From Armatimonadetes bacterium DC (GTDB lineage: Bacteria > Armatimonadota > Fimbriimonadia > Fimbriimonadales > GBS-DC): a stretch of 64,000 bases of DNA. Position numbers and translations under genes: made by a program. Below are positions 25,835 through 35,044 of the stretch, one piece after another (positions within the stretch are counted from its first letter, which is position 1; the number at the start of each line of letters is the position of its first letter). Where the stretch lies: assembly GCA_001442985.1 (NCBI GenBank), contig LDYB01000020.1, forward strand, positions 1 through 64,000, in the 5' to 3' direction. The notes under the pieces are model-generated. The model was given only the letters and a program-made list of their open reading frames with translations, did no database searches and was not told the DNA's origin.

Positions 25835-27601
25835 CTAAAACTTCCAGAAATAGGGTATCAGCAGGCTGGCGAGGAGCCAGAAGAGCAGGTTCAACGGTGC
25901 GCCCACGCGCAAAAAGTCGCGGAACTCATACTGCCCCACGCCGAATACCATCGTGTTGGTCTGATAGCCCACGGGCGTCATGAAGTCGGAGGAAGCGGCG
26001 TAGGCGACCGCGAACAGAAACGGACGCGCGTCCACGCCCAGCGTGCTGGCAACCTCAATCGCCAGCGGCGCCATCAGCACCGCTGTGGCGTTATTGGACA
26101 TCACCGCGGTCAGCAGCGAGGTGAGCAGGTAAAGCGCCGCCAGCACGACATACGGTCCCAGCCCGCCTAAGGTGTGCATAATTTGCGTGGTCAGCCATCG
26201 GGCGGCGCCTGTGGTCTCCATCGCCGTGCCCAGCGCCAGCATGCCGCCCAGCATCACCATCAGCCGCCAGTCCACTGCCTGAACCGCCTCTTCAGGCGTG
26301 AGGCATCGGGTCAGCACCATCAGCAGTGCGCCAGCCAGCGCCGCGACCGCCGTCGGCTGCCACCCCAGCGAGGCGACCACAATCACGCCCGCCATAATCG
26401 CGCTCGCCAGCAGCGCCTGCCCCGTTCGTGCAGGACTAAACGCCCGCTGAGAAATCAGCAGGAAATCGGGGTTCTGGGCAATCTCTGCAAGGCGCTCGCG
26501 TGGGGCGCGAATCAGCAGGGTATCGCCTGCTTGCAGGGGCACCTCAGCAATCTGTTCCAGCAGCGTCTCCTGACGGTGGCGCAACGCCAGCACAGTGGCG
26601 CCAAAGCGGTTACGAAACCGCGCCTGCTTGAGCGACTTGCCGATAAGCGAGGCGTTCGGGGTAATCACCACCTCGGCAAGCAGGTAGTCCTCTGGCTCCT
26701 CGTGGAACTGCGCGGCGGGCAGGGGCGTCAGTCCGTAGCGTGTCTGCAACGCCTCCAGTTTGTCCAGTGGACAGCGCACCCGCAACACATCCCCCGCCTG
26801 AATCAGGCGGTCGGGCAACGGCAGCAAGCGGATGCCGTTGCGCCAGATGTCCAGCACCTCCACGCCCAGCTCGCGCACGAAGTCCGCCTCCATCAGGGGG
26901 TTGCCTGCCGACTTCGCCTCCTCGCTCACCACCACCTCCATCAGATAGCGCCCCAGCTGATACGCCTGCGCTGGGTCTGCCTGCGCGCGGCGGTCTGGCA
27001 GCAGACGCATGCCGATTGTCAACAGATAGAGCATGCCGACGCCCGTGAAGATCAGCCCCAGCGGCGCGAACTCAAACATCCCCAGCGGTGTCAGCCCCCG
27101 TTGCTCGGCAACCCCGCTCACCAGCAAGTTGGTGGAAGTGCCAATCAGCGTGCAGACCCCGCCGAACATCGAGGCGTAAGAAAGCGGTATGAGCCAGCGC
27201 GAGGGACTCTGGTTCGCCGACTGCGCCAGATTCAACACAACGGGGATGAGCAACGCCACGACGGCAGTGTTGTTCATAAACGCCGACAGTGCCGCCGCGC
27301 CCAGCAACAACAGCACCATCGCCAGCCAGAGGCTCCGACGCCCTATCCGCTCCAGCAGGCGCACAATCTGCTCAATCACGCCCGTGCGTCGCAATCCCTC
27401 GCTCAGCACGAACATGCCCGCAATCGTAACCACCGCAGGGTTGCTGAACCCCTTCAAACCCTGTTCTGGCGAAACGAGCCCGCCCATTAGGAGCGTGACC
27501 AGCAGGATAAGCGCCACAACCTCAGGGGGAAACCGATTGCTGATAAAAAGCGCGATTGCCGCAACCAGCAGCCCCAGCGTCAGCCCGATTTCCAGCGTCA
27601 T
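25835..27601 (-). CDS. SLC13/DASS-type anion permease with two TrkA-C domains
   Basis: 588 residues. Two blocks of membrane helices (about 1-200 and 390-588, including [12 protein letters not shown] and [15 protein letters not shown]) surround two cytoplasmic TrkA-C regulatory domains (about 210-290 and 300-375). This is the architecture of bacterial sodium-coupled or proton-coupled sulfate/dicarboxylate carriers. The substrate is not determined. It starts 3 nt after the GNAT gene stop, the last gene of a four-gene operon. Confidence 0.88.
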   Translation of the reverse strand: MTLEIGLTLGLLVAAIALFISNRFPPEVVALILLVTLLMGGLVSPEQGLKGFSNPAVVTIAGMFVLSEGLRRTGVIEQIVRLLERIGRRSLWLAMVLLLLGAAALSAFMNNTAVVALLIPVVLNLAQSANQSPSRWLIPLSYASMFGGVCTLIGTSTNLLVSGVAEQRGLTPLGMFEFAPLGLIFTGVGMLYLLTIGMRLLPDRRAQADPAQAYQLGRYLMEVVVSEEAKSAGNPLMEADFVRELGVEVLDIWRNGIRLLPLPDRLIQAGDVLRVRCPLDKLEALQTRYGLTPLPAAQFHEEPEDYLLAEVVITPNASLIGKSLKQARFRNRFGATVLALRHRQETLLEQIAEVPLQAGDTLLIRAPRERLAEIAQNPDFLLISQRAFSPARTGQALLASAIMAGVIVVASLGWQPTAVAALAGALLMVLTRCLTPEEAVQAVDWRLMVMLGGMLALGTAMETTGAARWLTTQIMHTLGGLGPYVVLAALYLLTSLLTAVMSNNATAVLMAPLAIEVASTLGVDARPFLFAVAYAASSDFMTPVGYQTNTMVFGVGQYEFRDFLRVGAPLNLLFWLLASLLIPYFWKF

Positions 27602-27604
27602 CGC

Positions 27605-28675
27605 TCAGAATGAGTCGACAGGCGAGTAGCAGGCAGGGCGCGGCGGCAGCAGAGTGTAGAGTTCATCGGGGATTTCGGGCAGCTCCAGCCCGAACAGCCA
27701 CGCGAGCGCCAGCGCGGGGGGCAGTTTCTGCGCTGCCGTCCGCGCTTGAGCGCCAAACGGCTCAAACGCCTCCCACAAACGCTCCGGAACACCAACCCGC
27801 ACCATCGCGCTCCCCATCGGCTGGGGCGCCACATCGGGCAAAAAGGGGCGTACCCAGCGCTCCACATCGCTTCGGGGCAGGAAAAAGCGAATCGCTTCCG
27901 CCTCAGCACTCACCGCCATCTGGATTGCGAAGCCAATCAATTTCTGAAACGCCTCTGTGTCGTTGGGCGCGGCGCCCACCTCCTGAACCGAGATGGCGGA
28001 TACCCTGCGTGTGCCATCCGGGAGCGTGCAATGATGGGTCTCCAGCACCACATAGCCACGAGCGGTGAGGGAATCTTCGGCAATATAAAACGCGCGTCGC
28101 CAGTTCGGGTCGTCCCAGCGCGTCCAGATGCGCCAGTAGGCATCGTCGCGCACCACGCTCAAGGGATGGTCGGCGTAGCTCTGGGCGTACCAGACCTGCA
28201 CCCGCGGCAAATCGTCGGGTTCGGCGGTGCGGAACCGCCAGCCGTCCAGCGCGAGGGGCTGGGGCGTCGCGCTCCACAGGGGGAACGGCACGCGCTCCCA
28301 GCCCAGCCGCGCATAAAAGTCATGGATGCCCGTGAACAACAAGCCGAACAGGAAGTCTTCGGCGTCCATCACGCGCTGGGCGTCGCGCATCAGCTGGGTA
28401 GAGAACCCGCGCCCCCGGTATTCCGGCAGAGTCGCCACATTCGCGATTCCTGCCATCGGCACTGCCTGACCGTTCAGGCGCACAGCACGGCGCACAATCT
28501 GCACCGCCGATACCAGCCGCCCGTCTACCTCGCAGACGCGCGTGTATTCGGGCTTCCACAGCGGCTCTTCAAAGTAGCGCACAAAGTAGTCCGCGCCCGG
28601 CGAGAACACCTGCGTCCAGAGCTGCAGACACGCAGGTTGCTCGTGCGGTTCCAGAGCGCGGAACTGGGGGGTCAT
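27605..28675 (-). CDS. GNAT-family N-acetyltransferase
   Basis: 356 residues. The acetyl-CoA loop appears as ATLPEYRGRGFSTQLMRDA (about 75-95), followed by a second GNAT-like and SCP2-like C-terminal half as in Eis-type enzymes. It transfers an acyl group from CoA to an amine; the acceptor is unknown. Its start overlaps the stop of the zinc-ribbon gene by 4 nt. Confidence 0.82.
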   Translation of the reverse strand: MTPQFRALEPHEQPACLQLWTQVFSPGADYFVRYFEEPLWKPEYTRVCEVDGRLVSAVQIVRRAVRLNGQAVPMAGIANVATLPEYRGRGFSTQLMRDAQRVMDAEDFLFGLLFTGIHDFYARLGWERVPFPLWSATPQPLALDGWRFRTAEPDDLPRVQVWYAQSYADHPLSVVRDDAYWRIWTRWDDPNWRRAFYIAEDSLTARGYVVLETHHCTLPDGTRRVSAISVQEVGAAPNDTEAFQKLIGFAIQMAVSAEAEAIRFFLPRSDVERWVRPFLPDVAPQPMGSAMVRVGVPERLWEAFEPFGAQARTAAQKLPPALALAWLFGLELPEIPDELYTLLPPRPACYSPVDSF

Positions 28676-28956
28676 TCGGCTTCTGGCTCTTCTTCTTCAG
28701 TGTCAAACAGGTCGTCGCCCAGCAGACGCTTGCGGTCTTCTTCCGCCAGCTCCTCGAGGCTCACTTCACCCTCCACAAACGGACGCTCCTGATCGTCCTC
28801 AGGCAGGATTTTCTCCTCTTCTTCGTCTACCGCGGCGGAGAGCCAGATGCTGGGATTGACCTTCCGGCAATTGTCGCACACAAAACGGATGGCGACCGTC
28901 TCGAACCAGAGCGGTACTTTTTCCAGTGGTTTGCCACACTCGGCGCATCGAATCAT
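28672..28956 (-). CDS. Small zinc-ribbon protein with acidic tail
   Basis: 94 residues from the ATG at 28956, chosen for the AGGAGG 10 nt upstream. CAECGK and CDNCRK form a four-Cys zinc ribbon, and the C-terminal half is strongly acidic (EEEEK, ...EEEEPEAE). It may be a nucleic-acid or protein adaptor, but no named family is recognised. Both ends overlap neighbouring genes by 4 nt. Confidence 0.75.
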   Translation of the reverse strand: MIRCAECGKPLEKVPLWFETVAIRFVCDNCRKVNPSIWLSAAVDEEEEKILPEDDQERPFVEGEVSLEELAEEDRKRLLGDDLFDTEEEEPEAE

Positions 28957-29213
28957 CGGCTTGGAACCTCCTGTTGGCTGGCTTTCTGAGATTGCTTCGC
29001 TTTTTCCGCTTCCAGATCGCGCAGGTGCTGGCGATGGGAGAGGATGCCGTTCACCACCATAATCACCCCCGCGAGCAGGTAGAGCCACGCAAGGCGGGGG
29101 TCCACATCCTGCCCGGGGTCGGCAATTGCCTCGTTACCGCGCGCCAGCCCGATAATCCCTATAATGAAAAGGACAAGCGCAATCCAGAAGTCGGTCTTCT
29201 TCCACCAGCCCAT
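28953..29213 (-). CDS. Small two-span membrane protein
   Basis: 86 residues from the ATG at 29213. Two hydrophobic helices (about 9-25 and 44-60) and a basic-polar C-terminus. TATAAT lies 10 nt before the ATG. First gene of the operon leading to the zinc-ribbon, GNAT and SLC13 genes. Function unknown. Confidence 0.7.
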   Translation of the reverse strand: MGWWKKTDFWIALVLFIIGIIGLARGNEAIADPGQDVDPRLAWLYLLAGVIMVVNGILSHRQHLRDLEAEKAKQSQKASQQEVPSR

Positions 29214-29223
29214 GATAGGGGAG

Positions 29224-29229
29224 ATTATA
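29224..29229 (-). promoter_or_regulatory. -10 box TATAAT of the SLC13 operon
   Basis: TATAAT 10 nt before the first ATG of the four-gene operon, giving an almost leaderless mRNA. Confidence 0.6.
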
Positions 29230-29269
29230 CCTGAGAGACACCCCTTGCACAGCGCAAGAGCCAGTAAAC

Positions 29270-30733
29270 CTATACCGCCACGGTAGTCTGTTCGCTCACC
29301 TGCATCAGTCGGGGCGCAACAGGAAACACGCACACAAATTGCGTTCCCTTCCCTAACTCGGAATGAACCTGCACGCTGGCGCCGTGTTTTTCCAGAGCGC
29401 GACGCACCAGCATCAGCCCAATCCCGCTGCCGCCCTGCTTTGTGGTAACGGATTGTTCGAAAAGATGGTCGCGCACCTCGGGCGGAAGTCCCGGTCCCGT
29501 GTCGCTCACGACCAGAATGGTCTGTTCAGGGTGTTCCACCCAATCGAACTCGATACGCCGTTCGCCGTGCCAGTTTTTCATCGCCTGCATCGCGTTCAGT
29601 GTGAGGTTCAGGAACATCTGCATCAGGTAGCGGCGGTCGGCTTCCATCACCAGCGTGCGCGGGATGCGGTTCACAATCTCCACTGGCGGGTTCATGAGTC
29701 GCGCGCCCGAGAGTTTCGCCACCTCGTTCACCACCGCCGCCACCTCCACAGGTTCCATGTGAAGCTCGCTCTCCTCGCGGGTCATCTCCAGCAGGTCCAG
29801 CAGATACTGGTGCGCCCGGCGCGTGGATTGCCCAATATTCTCAAAATATTTCTCTGCCTGAAACGCAGGGTCGCGCTGTGCCCGCATAATCCCCACATCC
29901 GCCAGCGACTGAATCGTGTTGAAAAAGTTTTTCAGGTCATGCACAATCCCGCGCACCACCTGTCCGATTGTGCTCAGGCGCTCATGTTCAATCATTTGCC
30001 GATACGCGCTCTCCAGCTCGGCATTCGCCTGCTCCAGTTCTTGCGAGAGCCGGTAAATCTGCAAGTTCAGGTGAATCGACATCGCAATCGCCAGCACCCA
30101 GTAAGCGATATTCCAGGTGGGGACGAAAGCCAAAACCCCATAGTAGACCAGCATATCCACCAGCACGATCGGAATCATCACGCTCATTGCGCCCAGCGTG
30201 ATTCGGGCATCAGCGGTGAGCCGTCGCCAGTTCCCAAACGCCACCCCAAACACCCAGAGAAAACTCCCCAGATAGAGCAACGAAAAGGCAACTCCCAGCC
30301 CGCTGCTCTCGCCATGCCAGTAGTAAGTTCCTACCAGGGGCAGGTAAAGACGCTTCAGTTCCGGTTCTATGACCCATCCCATCAGGCTGAAAGCGGTCAG
30401 CGGCGCCAGCGAAAACCACAGCCAGCGCACCCCACGCCAGAGGTTCAGCTGGTACAGGTCGCTCATTATCTCCACAAAGAAAACCGCACATATTGAAGAC
30501 GCCACGAACTGCCCCACCGTAAGCCAGTAGGCATACGGGGGCGGAACAGGAGCCGTTTGATAGAGCATGCTGTCTACCAGCGAAAAAATCAGGCTGGTAA
30601 CCAGAAAGCCCACAAGGTGGAGATTAATCGCACGCTGGCGTGAGAGGTATGCCTGCAGGCTGTGATGCACAATCAGGTAGCCATACAGCCCCACCGAGAG
30701 CCACAAAACCGCGCTGACCCATCCACAAGCCAT
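29270..30733 (-). CDS. Sensor histidine kinase with multi-span membrane sensor
   Basis: 487 residues. About seven membrane helices fill residues 5-235. A coiled segment and HisKA follow with the phospho-acceptor in VRGIVHDLKNFFN (His about 265), then N-box NLTLNAMQAM, G1 DTGPGLP and G2 GGSGIGLMLVRR. It autophosphorylates in response to a membrane or small-molecule signal. No response regulator is encoded nearby, so it is an orphan kinase. Confidence 0.9.
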   Translation of the reverse strand: MACGWVSAVLWLSVGLYGYLIVHHSLQAYLSRQRAINLHLVGFLVTSLIFSLVDSMLYQTAPVPPPYAYWLTVGQFVASSICAVFFVEIMSDLYQLNLWRGVRWLWFSLAPLTAFSLMGWVIEPELKRLYLPLVGTYYWHGESSGLGVAFSLLYLGSFLWVFGVAFGNWRRLTADARITLGAMSVMIPIVLVDMLVYYGVLAFVPTWNIAYWVLAIAMSIHLNLQIYRLSQELEQANAELESAYRQMIEHERLSTIGQVVRGIVHDLKNFFNTIQSLADVGIMRAQRDPAFQAEKYFENIGQSTRRAHQYLLDLLEMTREESELHMEPVEVAAVVNEVAKLSGARLMNPPVEIVNRIPRTLVMEADRRYLMQMFLNLTLNAMQAMKNWHGERRIEFDWVEHPEQTILVVSDTGPGLPPEVRDHLFEQSVTTKQGGSGIGLMLVRRALEKHGASVQVHSELGKGTQFVCVFPVAPRLMQVSEQTTVAV

Positions 30734-30775
30734 GAGCGTGCCTCACCGAACTTATTCCACAGGGCGCGGTGAAAT

Positions 30776-31585
30776 TCAAACGCGCGCTCGTGCGCCCGCC
30801 TCCAGCGACGCCAGCAGGTCCAGAAACCGCTGAAAGTAGTCGCGGCGCGGTTCTACCTGTTCTAAGGTATCGGCAAGCACGAGCGGAATCTTGAGGATTC
30901 GTGCAAGCGTCGCCCCTACACCGCGCTCGGTATGGCTCAACACAAACAGCACCGGCTCCCGGCGCGCCCTCTGGATGACCTCACGCAGTTTTTGCAAGTT
31001 TGGCGGCGTTTCTTCATCAGGCTGCAGGCTTCCCAGCGAGCGCATGCCAAGCGTTTCCGTGAGCGGGCGGTAAGCGTCATGCACCGCAATGTAGGCTTTG
31101 CCCTGCACCAGGGGGCGCAGGTTTTCAATTGCGCCCTGCAACTGGCGGAAGCGCAACTGCGTCCTGCGCCAGCCGGAGCGCACCGGCGCCCCGGCAAGCC
31201 CATCTGCCTCTGCCCAGTTGAAAATGTGTTCACAACTTGTGTACGCCCGCTTCACATCGAGCCAGAGATGCAGAGAGGCAGGCGCGTGAGGGTGGCGCGT
31301 GTGAGCATGATTCAGGAGTGAGTCATGGTGGGAGTGCCCCTCCGTGATTGCAGCTAACTCCATAATGGGAATATGCGCGGGGCGCAGAATGCGACGGAGC
31401 GCGTCCAGATAGCCCTCCAGCCCGCCCCCAATCGCGATAACACGGCGGCAGCGCAACGCTTGCTGAACCATCCGCACGGGGAGCGCCGCCTCGTGCGCAT
31501 CTACCCCGCGCGGCTGGAGCAACTGGACAGGCAGGTTAAGCGCCCGAACCCAGTCGGCAATCACGCCCAGCGTCGCGCCATACAT
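30776..31585 (-). CDS. ZnuA-like metal-binding protein lacking a signal peptide
   Basis: 269 residues resembling periplasmic zinc/manganese-binding proteins of ABC importers. Ligand motifs are PRGVDAHE, LHLWLD, AVHDAYRPL and LADTLE, and a His-rich loop (EGHSHHDSLLNHAHTRHPH) lies between. The frame begins one base after the lysS stop, so no export signal is encoded. It either acts in the cytoplasm or has lost its N-terminus. No permease or ATPase gene adjoins it. It is co-transcribed with lysS. Confidence 0.72.
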   Translation of the reverse strand: MYGATLGVIADWVRALNLPVQLLQPRGVDAHEAALPVRMVQQALRCRRVIAIGGGLEGYLDALRRILRPAHIPIMELAAITEGHSHHDSLLNHAHTRHPHAPASLHLWLDVKRAYTSCEHIFNWAEADGLAGAPVRSGWRRTQLRFRQLQGAIENLRPLVQGKAYIAVHDAYRPLTETLGMRSLGSLQPDEETPPNLQKLREVIQRARREPVLFVLSHTERGVGATLARILKIPLVLADTLEQVEPRRDYFQRFLDLLASLEAGARARV

Positions 31586-31586
31586 C

Positions 31587-33077
31587 CTAACCCTCGCGCA
31601 TCTGCGGGAAGAATATCACTTCACGGATGGAGTCGGTTCCAGTAAGCAACATCACCATGCGGTCAATCCCGATTCCCAGACCGCCTGCAGGGGGCATGCC
31701 ATACTCCATCGCGTGCAGGAAGTCCTCGTCGTAGGGGTGGGCTTCCTCGTCGCCTGCCTGACGGAGCGCCAGCTGCTGTTCAAACCGCTCACGCTGTTCA
31801 AGAGGATCGTTCAACTCGGAAAAAGCGTTCGCGACTTCCTTGCCAAACACATAACCCTCAAACCGTCGCGTGAAGCGGGGGTTATCGGGCTCGCGCTTGG
31901 CTAATGGGGAAGTTTCTATCGGAAAGCTATACACAAAGGTCGGTTGCTGGAGATGTTCGGCGACACACTTCTCCAGCACCTTCTCGATGATCCCGCCCAC
32001 CGTATCTTTGCGCTCGATGTGAATGCCCAGCTTCTCGGCAGCCTGTGCGGCGCGTTCCAGTGTCTCAAAATCGGCTTCGGTGAGACCCGTATACTCGTGA
32101 ATCGCGTCCATCAGGCGCACGCGCCGCCACGGCTGGCTGAAATCCACCTGCACGCCGTGCATTTCAAAAACGGTCGTGCCGAAAACGCGCTCCGCCACCG
32201 TGCGGAACAGGCGCTCCACCAGCTCCATAATGTCTTCCAGATTCGCATACGCCTGATAGAGCTCCAGCATGGTGAACTCGGGGTTATGGCGCGTGGAGAT
32301 GCCCTCGTTGCGGAAGACGCGCCCAATCTCGAACACCTTGTCGATGCCCCCAATCAGCACCCGCTTGAGGTAAAGCTCCAGCGCAATTCGCAGCTGGAAC
32401 TCGCGCTGGAGCGCGTTATGATAGGTGATAAAGGGGCGCGCCGCCGCCCCACCTGCCATCGGCTGCAACACAGGGGTTTCCACCTCAATAAACCCTTCCG
32501 ACTCCAGAAAACGCCGAATTTCAGACACAATGCGGCAGCGTGCCAGCAGGCGTCGGCGCGATTCGGGGTTCACCAGCAGGTCCAGATAACGCTGGCGGTA
32601 GCGCTGCTCCACATCGTGCAGCTCAAACCAGCGTTGCTCCCCCTTCTCTTTCGGGAATGGCACAGGGCGCACCGCTTTGGCTAACAGCGTGAACTCCTGC
32701 ACATGCACCGTAATCTCACCCGTGCGGGTACGGAACACAAACCCCTTGACCCCCAGATAGTCACCCAGGTCCCACAGGTCTATCAGCGAGTAGCGTTCGC
32801 CCAGCTCGTCCGCCTTAAGATAAATCTGGAGTTTGCCCGTGGTGTCCATCAGGTGCGCGAAGGTGGCGCGTCCCATCTGGCGAATAGAGAAGATGCGCCC
32901 TGCGACACATACTGTTTGCCCTTCCAGGGTCTCAAACTGCTCATGAATCGCTTCCAGCGGATGGGTGATCGGGTAGCGCTCTACGGCGAACGGGTCTAAC
33001 CCCATCGAGCGCAACTTTTGCAATTTCTCCAGACGCACCTGCACCAGCGGGTTCTCTTCGTCAAAGTGCCGACTCAT
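31587..33077 (-). CDS. lysS: Lysyl-tRNA synthetase (class II)
   Basis: 496 residues. An N-terminal OB-fold anticodon domain (VCVAGRIFSIRQMGRATFAH) is followed by the class II core with motif 2 GRVFRNEGISTRHNPEFTML and motif 3 GLGIGIDRMVMLLTG. It charges tRNA-Lys. TACAAT stands exactly 7 nt before the ATG, with no ribosome site: a leaderless housekeeping gene. Confidence 0.97.
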   Translation of the reverse strand: MSRHFDEENPLVQVRLEKLQKLRSMGLDPFAVERYPITHPLEAIHEQFETLEGQTVCVAGRIFSIRQMGRATFAHLMDTTGKLQIYLKADELGERYSLIDLWDLGDYLGVKGFVFRTRTGEITVHVQEFTLLAKAVRPVPFPKEKGEQRWFELHDVEQRYRQRYLDLLVNPESRRRLLARCRIVSEIRRFLESEGFIEVETPVLQPMAGGAAARPFITYHNALQREFQLRIALELYLKRVLIGGIDKVFEIGRVFRNEGISTRHNPEFTMLELYQAYANLEDIMELVERLFRTVAERVFGTTVFEMHGVQVDFSQPWRRVRLMDAIHEYTGLTEADFETLERAAQAAEKLGIHIERKDTVGGIIEKVLEKCVAEHLQQPTFVYSFPIETSPLAKREPDNPRFTRRFEGYVFGKEVANAFSELNDPLEQRERFEQQLALRQAGDEEAHPYDEDFLHAMEYGMPPAGGLGIGIDRMVMLLTGTDSIREVIFFPQMREG

Positions 33078-33084
33078 ATCAGGG

Positions 33085-33090
33085 ATTGTA
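33085..33090 (-). promoter_or_regulatory. -10 box TACAAT of lysS, leaderless
   Basis: TACAAT with 7 nt to the lysS ATG. It lies in the 60-nt gap shared with the divergent tolC-like gene. Confidence 0.65.
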
Positions 33091-33137
33091 CCCGAATTGG
33101 GCAGGAATCGCCCACGGGGCGTGGAAACAGACTGGCT

Positions 33138-34412
33138 ATGAAACCGAATCGACTATGGGTTCTGACTATCGCAAGCGTATGGTATGGCGTGGCATCAGCG
33201 CAGGAGGTTTTAACTCTGGAGGGGGCAATCCAGCAGGCGTTGCAGAATAACGGTCAAGCCCGTGCGTTGTTTGAGGAGCGCGTCGTCTCGCGGGCGCGGC
33301 TGGAATCGGCACGCGCCAGCCTGTTTCCCAGTTTTGATATTGCCACCTCATCCACGCGCACGCGCCTGGAACAGGGCGGCACCACAACCGAACTGACTCA
33401 GCGGCAGACTGCGTTGAATGTGGAGTGGCTCCTGCTGGATAACGGCGTTCGTAACCTTCGCATTCGGCAGGCGTCGCGTTCTAACGAGGGGGTCTTCTAC
33501 TCCACGCAGGATAATCTGCGCACGCTGATTTTGCAAACAGCGCGCGCCTACTTTGAAGTGCTTCGCCGTCAGGAGCTGTTGCAGGTCGCCGACGAGACGG
33601 TGCGCCGCGCCGAGACGATTCTGCAGGCGGTTCGGGCACAGGCGGAGGTGGGCACCGCGCCCGCCAAAGATGTGCTTCAAGCAGAGGCGGACCTCGCGAA
33701 CGCGCGCGTGCAACAGATTCAGGCACGGAACGCCCTGCGACTGGCAGAGACCGATCTGAAACGCCTGCTTGGCTGGAGCGCGGAAAAGCCACTGCCCGCC
33801 CTGCAGAAGGTGGAGAACCCCGCAACTGCCCCCGTGAGCGAAACCCTGCAGGCGCTCTGGGAGCAGGCGCGTCGCCAGCGCCCTGACCTGAGGGCGACGG
33901 AGCTCTCAGCGCAGTCGGCTCGGCTGGCGTTAGAGATTGCCCGCATGAACAGCCTCGTGCAGCTGCGACTCAGCGTGAGCGGCTTCCGTGAGTTTGACCC
34001 CGACACACGCACACAGGGACAAATCCAGATTCTGGCATCGTATCCCCTGTTTGATGGGGGACTGTTGCGAGCGAATCTGCGCGAAGCGGAAGCCAGTTAT
34101 CGAGGCGCCCTGTTCCGCCTGACGCAGGCGGAGCGCGATGCGTATGCGGAGGTAGAGAGCGCCTATCTGAGCGTGCAGGAGACCCGCGAACGCCTGAGCG
34201 CGGCGCAGCTGGCGCTGGCTGCCGCCCAGCGCAATTACGAAGCCGCCCGCGACGCCTTCCAGGAAGGTGCCGGCACCCTGATAGAGGTGCTGACCGCCCA
34301 GCTGGCGCTCACCACCGCCCAGACGAACTTCGTGCAGGCAGTCTACGACTCGGCGCTGGCGGACCTCCAGCTGCGCTATGCCACAGGCGCACGCCTGCCC
34401 GCCGAACCCTGA
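33138..34412 (+). CDS. TolC-family outer-membrane efflux protein
   Basis: 424 residues from the ATG at 33138, which begins the signal peptide (MKPNRLWVLTIASVWYGVASA). Two repeated helical-barrel halves contain LTLEGAIQQALQNN and the mirrored TLIEVLTAQLALTTAQTNF. TolC proteins form the outer-membrane channel of efflux pumps and type I secretion. No inner-membrane pump is adjacent; it heads a same-strand envelope block. Confidence 0.9.
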   Translation: MKPNRLWVLTIASVWYGVASAQEVLTLEGAIQQALQNNGQARALFEERVVSRARLESARASLFPSFDIATSSTRTRLEQGGTTTELTQRQTALNVEWLLLDNGVRNLRIRQASRSNEGVFYSTQDNLRTLILQTARAYFEVLRRQELLQVADETVRRAETILQAVRAQAEVGTAPAKDVLQAEADLANARVQQIQARNALRLAETDLKRLLGWSAEKPLPALQKVENPATAPVSETLQALWEQARRQRPDLRATELSAQSARLALEIARMNSLVQLRLSVSGFREFDPDTRTQGQIQILASYPLFDGGLLRANLREAEASYRGALFRLTQAERDAYAEVESAYLSVQETRERLSAAQLALAAAQRNYEAARDAFQEGAGTLIEVLTAQLALTTAQTNFVQAVYDSALADLQLRYATGARLPAEP

Positions 34413-34414
34413 GG

Positions 34415-34420
34415 TATACT
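34415..34420 (+). promoter_or_regulatory. -10 box TATACT before the ECF sigma gene
   Basis: TATACT just after the tolC stop and 57 nt before the GTG at 34478. It would give a leader of about 50 nt with GAGGAAG at 34461-34467. Confidence 0.5.
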
Positions 34421-34477
34421 TAATCCGAAACCAAAACTGTTGGCACGAGTCTAACACAAAGAGGAAGTGATGCGGGT

Positions 34478-35044
34478 GTGCAATGGATGAGCGACGCGGA
34501 TGAGTTCGAAGCGCTGGTCGCCACTTACGAGCGACGCATTTACAACCTGCTCCTGCGCATGGTCAACGACCCCGAAGATGCCGCCGACCTGACGCAGGAG
34601 ACTTTCTACCGCGCCTTCCGCGCTTACGAACGATTCCGCGGCGACTCCCAGCCCTACACATGGCTCTATCGGATTGCGGTGAACTTAGCCAACGACCACC
34701 TTGAAAAGCGCGCCCGCAGACGCAAACGCGAAATTGATTTAAGCACGCTGGAAACCGACGAATGGGGCGAGCCAGTGGAATGGGAGCCAGTAGACCCCGG
34801 TCCCAGCCCCGAAGAGTATTTGCTGGAGCAGGAGCTCATCGAGCGTGTGCAACGCCTGATCCAGCAAATGCCACCCGACTACAAGGAGATTATTATCTTG
34901 CGTGAATACGAGGAGATGTCTTACGAGGAGATGGCGGAGGTGCTGGGCATCTCGCTGGAAGCGGTGCGCAGCCGACTGGCGCGCGCTCGCGCATGGCTCC
35001 GCACGCGGCTCGCACCCTACATACATCAGGAGGAGGAACGCTGA
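34478..35044 (+). CDS. ECF-type RNA polymerase sigma factor
   Basis: 188 residues from GTG at 34478 with GAGGAAG 10 nt upstream; ATG at 34487 is the alternative. Region 2 is seen in DAADLTQETFYRAFRAYERF and region 4 in YEEMAEVLGISLEAVRSRLARAR. It directs transcription of a stress or envelope regulon. Its stop overlaps the bamA start (TGATG), and no zinc-finger anti-sigma gene follows, so control may be by other means. A six-codon frame (ATG 34470 to TGA 34490) ends over the alternative ATG. Confidence 0.9.
   Translation: MQWMSDADEFEALVATYERRIYNLLLRMVNDPEDAADLTQETFYRAFRAYERFRGDSQPYTWLYRIAVNLANDHLEKRARRRKREIDLSTLETDEWGEPVEWEPVDPGPSPEEYLLEQELIERVQRLIQQMPPDYKEIIILREYEEMSYEEMAEVLGISLEAVRSRLARARAWLRTRLAPYIHQEEER

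Noticed and set aside
34470-34490. Six-codon upstream frame before the ECF sigma gene
   Set aside because: The GAGGAA lies only 3 nt before its ATG, so it is poorly placed. Noted only because its stop overlaps an alternative sigma start.
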